Assembly: GCF_001553625.1 (NCBI RefSeq)
Contig: NZ_CP014230.1
Coordinates: 1,302,001 to 1,366,000 of the forward strand
From: Desulfomicrobium orale DSM 12838
GTDB taxonomy: Bacteria > Desulfobacterota > Desulfovibrionia > Desulfovibrionales > Desulfomicrobiaceae
Direction of reading: 5' to 3'
Length of the DNA: 64,000 nucleotides
This document shows, in pieces, positions 43,540 through 50,705 of this stretch (the first letter of the stretch is position 1; every line of letters starts with the position of its first letter). The notes beneath the pieces were generated by a model, which did not search any database, had not been told where the DNA came from, and saw only the letters and a program-made list of their open reading frames with translations. The position numbers were made by a program, and so were the translations under genes.

Positions 43540-43692
43540 TGGTTTGGTGGATTAAAGTTCCCTCAGGCCCATACGCATGGCGTGCGGGAACAGGCCGTTC
43601 GGTTTTCCCGGCCGGAAAGAAACTTCGAGCAAAAAGGATGTTTCACGCAGGTTGACAGATATTTTTCGGATAGGTAGTCCTGTTTTTATAAA

Positions 43693-43708
43693 ATTAGCTA
43701 TAGCTAAT
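43693..43708. promoter_or_regulatory. 16-bp perfect palindrome upstream of DUF2325 gene
   Basis: ATTAGCTATAGCTAAT is its own reverse complement. It directly follows a TATAAA -10-like element (43687-43692), so it would cover the transcription start, as an operator would. It lies 142 bp before the DUF2325 start. The rest of the 43540-43850 gap is AT-rich and holds no gene. Confidence 0.55.
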
Positions 43709-43850
43709 AATTATTTTGCGATTTAAGTCATAACTGGTTGAATAAAAAAATAGTCTTTAAAAATGAAATTTACAGAATTTCAGTAAGCCAAATGGAGCCG
43801 TTCTCCCGGTTGGACTCTTTTTGGTGGAGAATGGGACGGAGGGTTTTCAT

Positions 43851-45083
43851 ATGAATATGTTTGTTGAGGCACTGAGCGGTTCCGGCGGGATTGATGCCGT
43901 GACGTATGCGCCGCAGAGAAAAAAAATATGGGAAATGGATCAGGTTTTCCGCTGCCCGGTGGTGGGCATGTGTCTGAGTGTGAAAGAGCAGCGCCTGTTG
44001 TGCCGCAAGGTTGGTGCCGGAGTACAGGTCAAGTCGGATTTCGGGATTCACGAGATGATCGTGGCGACCATGAACGGCGAGAATCCGCTTTCCCGGAAGC
44101 TGGAGAATATGCTGGCCAAAAAGTACGAAGCGTCCTGTTCCATCTATCTGGACATGGCTGAAGCGGATTTTCTGGATTGCTGGCACCGGGCTCTCGAATC
44201 GGGGGATTACGGCGGCCTGCTGTGGGCGGCGGCCGTGCGGCCGCTCAGTAATACCGCGTTGGTGGATGTCTTTGGCTCTTTGCATATGGCCATGCACGAG
44301 CACGCCAAGATGTATTGCGACCTGAAGAGGGCCCGGGAGGCAGCCGAGGAAAAATATCTTCAGCTTAAGGGTGGCGTCAGGGAAAACGAAAAGCAGCGCC
44401 GCACGCTTCATTCCGAAAATGAGCAGCTGCGCGAGTCTTTGGCGCGCACCAGAGAGCAGCTGGAAGAGCTCCGGCATGAAAGGGATGACGCCGTTTCGCG
44501 GATAGCCACAGCTCCTGAGGAGAAGAGCGAGGCCGTTCAGACCCGGATGGACGAGATGCAGGAGGAGATCGCCGCTCTCAGAAAGCAGGTCGAAGAGAAG
44601 GATCTCGAGCTGCTGCAACTGACCGGGCAGTTTTTGGATCTGGAGGAAGAACGTGATTCGTTGCGGGAAGAAGTGGAGGCCCACCGGGCTGTGGCCGCGG
44701 CCATGCACGATGCGGTGCCGGAGGCGGAAGTGCCGGAAGGATGCAGCTGCTCCCCCGATTGCCCTTCATATGATCTGTGTAAGAAGCGTATTCTCATTGT
44801 GGGTGGCATTGAGCGCATGGAGTCAGCGTACCGCAAGCTCGTGGAGGAACGCGGCGGAATTCTCGAATACCACGCGGGACATATGAAATCCGGCGGCAGA
44901 GCACTGGAAAACAGCGTACAGCGGGCGGATCTGGTACTGTGCCCGGTCAACTGCAACAGTCACGGAGCCTGTCTCATGGTCAAAAATCTGGGAAAGAAAT
45001 ACAAGAAGCCTGTGCATATGCTGCCTAATTTCAGTCTGAGCACCCTTGCCCGGACAGTGGAAGAGATACACAGTACAAATTAG
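43851..45083 (+). CDS. Coiled-coil protein with C-terminal DUF2325 domain
   Basis: 410 residues. The N-terminal 150 form an unrecognised domain with cysteines (FRCPVVGMCLS). Residues 165-300 are a long Glu/Arg coiled coil. A Cys cluster follows (CSCSPDCPSYDLCKKR), and the last 105 residues are a DUF2325 domain: ILIVGGIERMESAYRKLVEE, YHAGHMKSGG, ADLVLCPVNCNSHG, KNLGKKYKKPVHML. DUF2325 has a Rossmann-like core of unknown function. The ATG at 43851 has GGAGGG 7 bases upstream and is preferred over an ATG ten codons earlier. It is separated from the fez-like operon by a terminator and has its own operator-like palindrome. Confidence 0.8.
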   Translation: MNMFVEALSGSGGIDAVTYAPQRKKIWEMDQVFRCPVVGMCLSVKEQRLLCRKVGAGVQVKSDFGIHEMIVATMNGENPLSRKLENMLAKKYEASCSIYLDMAEADFLDCWHRALESGDYGGLLWAAAVRPLSNTALVDVFGSLHMAMHEHAKMYCDLKRAREAAEEKYLQLKGGVRENEKQRRTLHSENEQLRESLARTREQLEELRHERDDAVSRIATAPEEKSEAVQTRMDEMQEEIAALRKQVEEKDLELLQLTGQFLDLEEERDSLREEVEAHRAVAAAMHDAVPEAEVPEGCSCSPDCPSYDLCKKRILIVGGIERMESAYRKLVEERGGILEYHAGHMKSGGRALENSVQRADLVLCPVNCNSHGACLMVKNLGKKYKKPVHMLPNFSLSTLARTVEEIHSTN

Positions 45084-45260
45084 TCTGTTTCGAGACCTCC
45101 CGCATCGCCATGTCCATAGCGGGCTTTTTTTCAGGTGTCCGGGGGCGAAACGCGGCTGATGAGATGATATGATGGAAAGCTTTCCGTAAGGGACTGCACA
45201 GAAACGGGCCGTCGGCCTTAGAGGCGGAATACAGAGCCGGTTTCCACCGGAATCAAAAAA

Positions 45261-45303
45261 GGGCTTACATGTACATGTAAGCCCTTTTATTTGTCTGGCT
45301 CCC
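45261..45303. repeat. Distal attachment repeat (attL-like) of the tRNA-Asn island
   Basis: GGGCTTACAT-GTAC-ATGTAAGCCC, then TTTTATTTGTCTGGCTCCC. The same order of hairpin and tRNA 3' end occurs at 53161-53205, with differences mostly in the hairpin loop and one C/T. It is a copy of the tRNA-Asn 3' terminus (the inverse of GGGAGCCAGACAA) and its terminator, as left by site-specific integration at a tRNA gene. Confidence 0.75.
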
Positions 45304-45387
45304 GAGTGTGATCTCTTCATAACTGCTTTTTCTGTTAACTGGAATTTTAATATCAACTAATTGTCAAAGATTAGATCGTTTCCGTGA

Positions 45388-46647
45388 CATTGCTGTCCGG
45401 CTAAGGGATAAGAAAAGAGTCCAAAATCTCAGCGATGTGTGGTAAAAGAAATCACCACAACATCTTGCCACACAAGGAGATTCTGGACTTGAGTCACCAT
45501 AATACACTATTCTCCCAGACGCTATCTCTGATTCCCAGACATGTTTTTCAGAAACTCGAAAGACGGCACAAAACCGGGCGCTCGTCGCGTCAATTCGGTT
45601 TCAAGGAGCAGTTCACGGTCATGGCCTTCATCCAGCTTGCCGCAAGACGTTCCATGCGCGATGGCCTGCGCTGCCTTGAGGCTGCGGGAAACCGCCTGTA
45701 TCACTGGGGACTGAAAAACGTGGCCCGCTCGACCTTTGCTGACGCGAACAATTCTCGCCCCGTAGGCTTTTTCAAGGATCTGTTCGCCGAGATGTACGGC
45801 CTGTGCGCCGCAAAAGCCCCGAAGCACAAATTCCGTTTCAAATCCAAATTGTTCAGTCTGGACGCCACCACCATAAAGCTTTGCCTGTCGCTTTTTCCCT
45901 GGGCCTCGTTTCGGCAGGCCAAGGGCGGCGTCAAAGTACATACCTTGCTGGATCACGATGGCCATATCCCGGCTTTCGCAACCGTCACCGACGCCAAAAC
46001 CCATGAAAGCCGCATAGCTCAGGCTATGGAGTTGCCCAGGGGCTCCATCGTGGTCTTTGACAAGGGCTTCATCAGCTATCCCTGGTTTCGGATCCTCGGG
46101 GCAAAGGGTGTCTTTTTTGTGACCCGGCTCAAGCGCAACGCCGTTTTCAAACTCCTGGAGCGCCGCCTCGTGAATCGCAAGACCGGCGTTACTTCCGATC
46201 ACATCATTGAAGTCTCCAGCCGGGGAAAATCCTTACGCTTGCGCCGTATCGGCTATCGTGACCAGGAAACCGGGAAACACTACGAATTTTTGACCAACCA
46301 TTTCCGGCTTTCGGCGAAAACCATCGCCGACATCTATAAAGACCGCTGGCAAATCGAGCTCTTCTTCAAGGAAATCAAACAAAATTTGCGCATAAAGACC
46401 TTCGTCGGCAACTCGGAAAACGCTGTCCTGATCCAGATTTACACGGCCCTGACGGTTTACCTGCTCCTCGCGTACCAGAAATTCCTCAGCCGTCTCGGAC
46501 TCTCCGTACAGCAACTCTTCCAGCTCATTCAACTCAACCTGCTCGGCGAGGCATCCTTGGATGAACTCCTGAATCCCAGACGACGAAAATTCGATAATTC
46601 ATATAACTTCAAACTGTTAGATTACATCGCTTAGCCGGACAGCAATG
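45388..46647 (+). mobile_element. Intact IS4-family insertion sequence, 1260 bp
   Basis: The terminal inverted repeats are CATTGCTGTCCGGCTAAG at 45388-45405 and its perfect inverse complement at 46630-46647 (18 bp). The flanks carry a 9-bp direct repeat, TTTCCGTGA, at 45379-45387 and 46648-46656, which is the target duplication. The single transposase gene fills the element. Perfect ends and duplication indicate a recent, probably active insertion. It has landed in the 3' end of a decayed minus-strand gene. Confidence 0.95.
45489..46634 (+). CDS. IS4-family transposase
   Basis: About 381 residues from a TTG start (LSHHNTLFSQ) preceded by AAGGAG; the open frame begins 18 codons earlier inside the left end. 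The DDE catalytic residues are placed as in IS4: FSLDATTIKL for the first Asp, VVFDKGFISY for the second, and the YREK-like motif YKDRWQIELFFKEIKQ for the Glu. The N-terminal RSSRQFGFKEQFTVMAFIQL is typical of this subgroup. The gene ends 13 bp before the right end of the element. No frameshift is needed. Confidence 0.95.
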   Translation: MSHHNTLFSQTLSLIPRHVFQKLERRHKTGRSSRQFGFKEQFTVMAFIQLAARRSMRDGLRCLEAAGNRLYHWGLKNVARSTFADANNSRPVGFFKDLFAEMYGLCAAKAPKHKFRFKSKLFSLDATTIKLCLSLFPWASFRQAKGGVKVHTLLDHDGHIPAFATVTDAKTHESRIAQAMELPRGSIVVFDKGFISYPWFRILGAKGVFFVTRLKRNAVFKLLERRLVNRKTGVTSDHIIEVSSRGKSLRLRRIGYRDQETGKHYEFLTNHFRLSAKTIADIYKDRWQIELFFKEIKQNLRIKTFVGNSENAVLIQIYTALTVYLLLAYQKFLSRLGLSVQQLFQLIQLNLLGEASLDELLNPRRRKFDNSYNFKLLDYIA

Positions 46648-46996
46648 TTTCCGTGAAACGAAAGCGGCGTCGAGATGCATTCCTTTGACAATCAGAGTAC
46701 ACAACGCCCTGGTATGCATAGAGGATGAGTAGCACCCAACATTTACTAAGTAATTGGAAATAGCAATCTCAGGTTGACGGCACTCTTGGCTGAACTGGCT
46801 CATCCAGTCGCGATCACACTTGAAATCTATGGCGATTTCTGTGGGTGTATCAGTTCTCGGGGAGAAGTGAATACCACATAGGCGTTTTTACTAAGATCAT
46901 CTTTGTGTTGACTGTAGAGAGCACCCATGTGTTGAAACTATTCACTGTGGCTGATCCTGAGTTTGGTGAGGCGTTTATCTGCGACTTCAAAGTTGA
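46648..46996 (-). pseudogene. Decayed gene of unknown family, interrupted by the IS
   Basis: Minus-strand coding traces read NFEVADKRLTKLRISHSE, then a TAG, then QHMGALYSQHKDDLSKNA, then a frame change, then TEIAIDFKCDRDWMSQFS and LVNVGCYSSSMHTRALCTL up to the IS. Removing the IS and one target copy continues the frame into VSRKRSNL and a stop at 45364-45366. So the gene already had an in-frame stop and a frameshift, and the IS entered its last codons. I recognise no family. Confidence 0.5.
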
Positions 46997-47097
46997 GAGG
47001 CTCGGAGGCTGAGAATCGACTTTGACATCATTTGGAATATTAATATACCCTATGCTATATGACTTGCAATGACTTTTTGATATTGGAAGGGTACACG

Positions 47098-47310
47098 ATG
47101 AGAACTAAAAAAGATACGAGGCTTGGGACTGAGCAGAGCGATCTGGCAGATAAGATCAGAGAGTTACGTTCCAAACTGGGCATGACTCAGGAGCAGTTCG
47201 CTGCCAAGGTCGGGGTTACTTTCTCAACCGTTAACCGCTGGGAGAGCGGTAAGAGCAAGCCTTCGCCTTTGGCCATGCGCCAGATCGAAGAGCTGATGGA
47301 GCGTACATAG
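47098..47310 (+). CDS. XRE-family helix-turn-helix regulator
   Basis: 70 residues from the ATG at 47098, which has GGAAGGG 6 bases upstream. The core IRELRSKLGMTQEQFAAKVG, then VTFSTVNRWESGKSKPS, is a Cro/CI-type helix-turn-helix, and almost nothing else is attached. It sits at the head of the island's gene block in the same direction, 115 bp before the next gene, and is the likely repressor of the system. AT-rich promoter-like sequence (TTGACATCATTTGG; TATAT) precedes it near 47020-47070. Confidence 0.9.
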   Translation: MRTKKDTRLGTEQSDLADKIRELRSKLGMTQEQFAAKVGVTFSTVNRWESGKSKPSPLAMRQIEELMERT

Positions 47311-47424
47311 GACAGATACGGAACTGTCCTTTTGCAAGGAGACATGTCGCCATGAATAGAAAAGCACGGATCGGGGCGGCAAAGGCGTCAAGAGTCCCGT
47401 GGACGATTTGTAGAGGAGAAACGT

Positions 47425-48249
47425 ATGGAGTTTCCTGTTGAGATGATTGATCAAGTCCGCGAGCTGCATGCCCAAGCGAAGGCGGACACACAGCGCCTCA
47501 AGGCCGAGGCGGAAGTAGCCGCTCAGGCGGAAAGGGCCTGGGCGGAGTTTCATGCCTTTCTTGACAAGGGCTGGACGTTGCATCTGCTCGCCTTGCTCGA
47601 AAAGGGAGCGCCACGGTTAAAGAAGATGAGAGCGGAAAACCACCCGGCTATTCCGGCAATCGAGGACGCCTATCGCAGGGCAAAAGAGGAGCGTGACCGC
47701 ATTTTCCGGCGCTTCCCATCGCTCCTTGAGGAAGCCTTTGCCAACAGCGGTTTGTCCATTGATCCGACGAGCAGACATCCCAAATACACCTTGGAAAGTG
47801 GGTTCTTTCGATTGGAGATCGACGAGAAGAAGCAAACCGCCCGCCTGTCGGACCATGAAGGGCGCTTGGCGGAAATCCCGGCGGACGTACAGGCTGTTGT
47901 TGAAACCGTTCGCAGGGAACGCCAGCGGCTTTTTGACCGGAAATACAATGCCAAGAAGTTCCTCCAGACTGTGCGGTCCCAATATAAGGCAATCATCAGG
48001 AAAGAGAAGCAGCCGGACGGTTCGAGCGTGCCCATCCGTCATATCACGCGCAGGCTGGGCAAGAACGTGAAGGGATTTCGCACGGATGAATTCCTTGTCG
48101 ACCTGTCGCGGTTGGCGCAGGATGGCCCATTCGAAATCGATGGACGGCGGCTGGACTTGCAGCAAACCAAAGACACCAACCAAGGGATGCTCCTGCATGG
48201 TGCCGCGGGGCGCGGCTATGTCGGGTTCATCGTCTTCAAGGAGGCGTGA
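47425..48249 (+). CDS. Unrecognised coiled-coil protein of the defence-like operon
   Basis: 274 residues. Residues 1-100 are charged and helical with coiled-coil character (QAKADTQRLKAEAEVAAQAE). Residues 115-150 form beta-like strands (KYTLESGFFRLEID). Residues 155-190 are helical and basic. The C-terminus reads IRHITRRLGKNVKGFRTDEF, then LLHGAAGRGYVGFIVFKEA. I do not recognise a domain. It starts after a good GAGGAGAAAC and ends 2 bp before the first ATPase gene, so it belongs to the operon. A TerB-type or structural adaptor role is possible but there is no motif evidence. Confidence 0.7.
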   Translation: MEFPVEMIDQVRELHAQAKADTQRLKAEAEVAAQAERAWAEFHAFLDKGWTLHLLALLEKGAPRLKKMRAENHPAIPAIEDAYRRAKEERDRIFRRFPSLLEEAFANSGLSIDPTSRHPKYTLESGFFRLEIDEKKQTARLSDHEGRLAEIPADVQAVVETVRRERQRLFDRKYNAKKFLQTVRSQYKAIIRKEKQPDGSSVPIRHITRRLGKNVKGFRTDEFLVDLSRLAQDGPFEIDGRRLDLQQTKDTNQGMLLHGAAGRGYVGFIVFKEA

Positions 48250-48251
48250 TC

Positions 48252-49517
48252 GTGGATCAAAAAATCGTCGCAACCCAGGTGGTGGAGTCGCTCCGCAAGG
48301 GCATTCCACCTCAGCGCGGAGTCGATCTCTATTCCGTGGGCAACGAGAAGCTCATGGAAGGCGTCAAGAAATTCCACCTGAATGGAATCGCGGATCGTGG
48401 CATTATTCGCTTTGTCAGCGGCTCGTGGGGCGCGGGCAAGACTCACTTTTTTCGCCAGCTTCGCGAGGCGGCGTTTCATGGCGATTGTCTGGTTTCCAAT
48501 GTCGAACTGGATGTAAGCAGCGCGGCTTTGAACAAGTTTCAAAGCGTATTCGCCGCCATCGTCCGCCAGATCGCCACACCGTCCTATTACGCCGGACACG
48601 CGACTCTTGAGGCCGCGCCATTCGGTACGGTGGTTCGTGAATCCTTGGCCTGGCTCGCCACGGGTTCCCGCCAGATCGGCGACGAAATCCCCTACGAACA
48701 ATATACCAAGGCTGGCGAGTTATTGATGTCCGACCGCGGCATCGATATCGACTTCAAGAAGATGATTCAGAAGTACTGGGAAACCTTCCTGCCGGAAGCC
48801 CCCGATCCCGCCGCAATCGAACAAACGCGCGGCGAAATTCTCCAGTGGTTCAGCGGCGAAGGTACCGTCGGCGCCTTTCGCAAGCGGTTCGGAGTCAGCA
48901 AAATTGTTTCAAAGGATAACGCCAAGCTTATGCTTCAGTCGCTTGCGGCGTTCGTCCGTCTCTCCGGTTTCAAGGGATTGCTGATCCTGTTCGACGAGGC
49001 GGAACAAGCCTATTCCGTCATGCGCAAATCGGCATTGCGCGAAGCCCACAACAACCTTCTATCGCTCATCAACAATATCGAATCGCTTCCCGGTCTTTTC
49101 CTGATCTATGCCACCACGCCAGACTTCTTCTCGGACCCCAAGCACGGCATCGTCGTCTATGGCGCGCTTTCCGGAAGAATCGGTAAACCCGAGGAGCGCC
49201 ATCCCCGCGCATTGGATACCATTTGGAACCTGGACGCCGTTGAAACCAAGCTCGATGACTATCAGGAGGCTGCCCGGAAGATACGAGCTGTCTATGCAAT
49301 GGTGTATCCGGAGGCCGATTCAACCTTGCCGTCCGAATCTACCGTCGCGGACAAGGTGGCTGAACTGTTCCGCATCCATCCTTCCCTTGCCGCTGTCCGG
49401 TTCTGGCGGCTGCTCGTGACGGCGCTCATCTCCGACTTCGACGACCACATGGAAGGCGAGCCCCGGGAAACAGAGAAACTCTACGATGACGTGATGGACC
49501 GCCTCCGGGAGGATTAA
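48252..49517 (+). CDS. BrxD/DUF2791-like P-loop ATPase (first paralog)
   Basis: 421 residues from the GTG at 48252 (GGAGG 7 bases upstream; a GTG two codons earlier is too close to it). The N-terminus QVVESLRKGIPPQRGVDLYS and the Walker A GSWGAGKTHFF, then Walker B KGLLILFDEAEQ, match the DUF2791 ATPases called BrxD in BREX systems. The C-terminal third contains ESTVADKVAELFRIHP and looks like a winged-helix or lid part. BrxD is required for BREX type 2 defence, but its precise activity is unknown. Base composition is less GC-rich than the core genome. Confidence 0.8.
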   Translation: MDQKIVATQVVESLRKGIPPQRGVDLYSVGNEKLMEGVKKFHLNGIADRGIIRFVSGSWGAGKTHFFRQLREAAFHGDCLVSNVELDVSSAALNKFQSVFAAIVRQIATPSYYAGHATLEAAPFGTVVRESLAWLATGSRQIGDEIPYEQYTKAGELLMSDRGIDIDFKKMIQKYWETFLPEAPDPAAIEQTRGEILQWFSGEGTVGAFRKRFGVSKIVSKDNAKLMLQSLAAFVRLSGFKGLLILFDEAEQAYSVMRKSALREAHNNLLSLINNIESLPGLFLIYATTPDFFSDPKHGIVVYGALSGRIGKPEERHPRALDTIWNLDAVETKLDDYQEAARKIRAVYAMVYPEADSTLPSESTVADKVAELFRIHPSLAAVRFWRLLVTALISDFDDHMEGEPRETEKLYDDVMDRLRED

Positions 49518-49520
49518 GCT

Positions 49521-50705
49521 ATGCAACCCAACGAAGCGCGGCGGGTCATCGAGTCGTTACGTAAGGGAATCCCTCCGGATGGATTCGTGCGGGATTTCAC
49601 TGTCGGACGCAGAGAGGAAATCAAAGAACTTCAGCGACACCTTTCGGATGCTGGCGGAACCGCTCTATTATTGAAAGCCAACTATGGCGCGGGGAAATCC
49701 CACCTAATACGGTTTATACGCGAAGAAGCGCTCGAGCAAAGATTTGCCGTAAGCGTAGTCACTTTAGATTCGAGTTCAGCTATTCGCTTTAATCGAATGG
49801 ACCAAATCTTCGGAGCCATCTGTCGTAATATTGAAACTCCAGATCGGTGCCATACAAAAGGAATTCGGTGTCTCCTCGATGCTCTCAAGGACCAAATACA
49901 TGCAAAATCTGGAGGGCCGTTCTGGAATGATCTGTCGAACGGATGGAAGTGGGACTATTCCGAACGCCTCGACAGCCCAGCGCTATTTGTGGCTATACGC
50001 GCTTGGGCAACCGGCAATGCGAAGGCCTGCGATCTTATCGAGGACTGGTTGCTGAATCCTTGGCAATATAGGGGGCAAAGAAAAAGACTCTACACCCACC
50101 TCGTTGAGAATATGCGAAAACACTTTCGAGATTCAAGGCCCGAATGGAAATTCTATGCTGATGAAGTGTTCATGTTTCACACAGGGGGCTATGCACAAAG
50201 CTGGGCGGCATTACGCGACCTCGAACGTCTTGCTTGTGCTGTGGGACTAAAAGGGTTGGTCATCTTGTTTGATGAGTTTGAGGACGTGATTACGAACTTG
50301 CGCAACGTCGCGCATCAGGAGGTTGCGTTCTGGAACCTATTCCATTTCTATTCAGGAAAGCAGTTTCCTGGGAAGACGTTTTACGCCGTGACTCCAGGAT
50401 TTGTTGAGAAATGCAAGATAAGACTGCTTCAGAAAGGTAGATGGGACATGGACTTGTCAATGTTTGACGCCTTACCAAAATTCGAGATGTCTCCTCTCAG
50501 TCGACCCCATTTGGTTTCGCTTGGAGAGAAGATCGTCAAAATCCACAGCTTAGCTTACGAATGGAATGGTCAATTTTCGGTGAGCCGGGAAGACCTTGAA
50601 GCCTGGATGAAAGAAGCCACAACAGTCCAATTGCAAGATAGAACACGGCAAGCTATTACAACGATAGTGAAACGGCTCGATACACTCTTTCAGGATGCGG
50701 AATGA
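49521..50705 (+). CDS. BrxD/DUF2791-like P-loop ATPase (second paralog)
   Basis: 394 residues. It repeats the start of the preceding gene (EARRVIESLRKGIPPDGFVR), so the two are paralogs. Walker A is KANYGAGKSHLIRF, Walker B is KGLVILFDEFED, and an arginine-bearing segment lies at SPLSRPHLVSLGEK. Residues 120-220 form a long insertion rich in Trp and Lys. It follows the first ATPase after 3 bp, with GGAGG 8 bases before the ATG, and overlaps the helicase start by ATGA. Its composition is visibly more AT-rich than either neighbour, so the operon may be a mosaic. Confidence 0.8.
   Translation: MQPNEARRVIESLRKGIPPDGFVRDFTVGRREEIKELQRHLSDAGGTALLLKANYGAGKSHLIRFIREEALEQRFAVSVVTLDSSSAIRFNRMDQIFGAICRNIETPDRCHTKGIRCLLDALKDQIHAKSGGPFWNDLSNGWKWDYSERLDSPALFVAIRAWATGNAKACDLIEDWLLNPWQYRGQRKRLYTHLVENMRKHFRDSRPEWKFYADEVFMFHTGGYAQSWAALRDLERLACAVGLKGLVILFDEFEDVITNLRNVAHQEVAFWNLFHFYSGKQFPGKTFYAVTPGFVEKCKIRLLQKGRWDMDLSMFDALPKFEMSPLSRPHLVSLGEKIVKIHSLAYEWNGQFSVSREDLEAWMKEATTVQLQDRTRQAITTIVKRLDTLFQDAE

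Noticed and set aside
47352-47441. 29-codon frame with AAGGAG upstream between the XRE gene and the coiled-coil gene
   Set aside because: It overlaps the start of the next gene, has no recognisable content, and is too short to support without conservation data.
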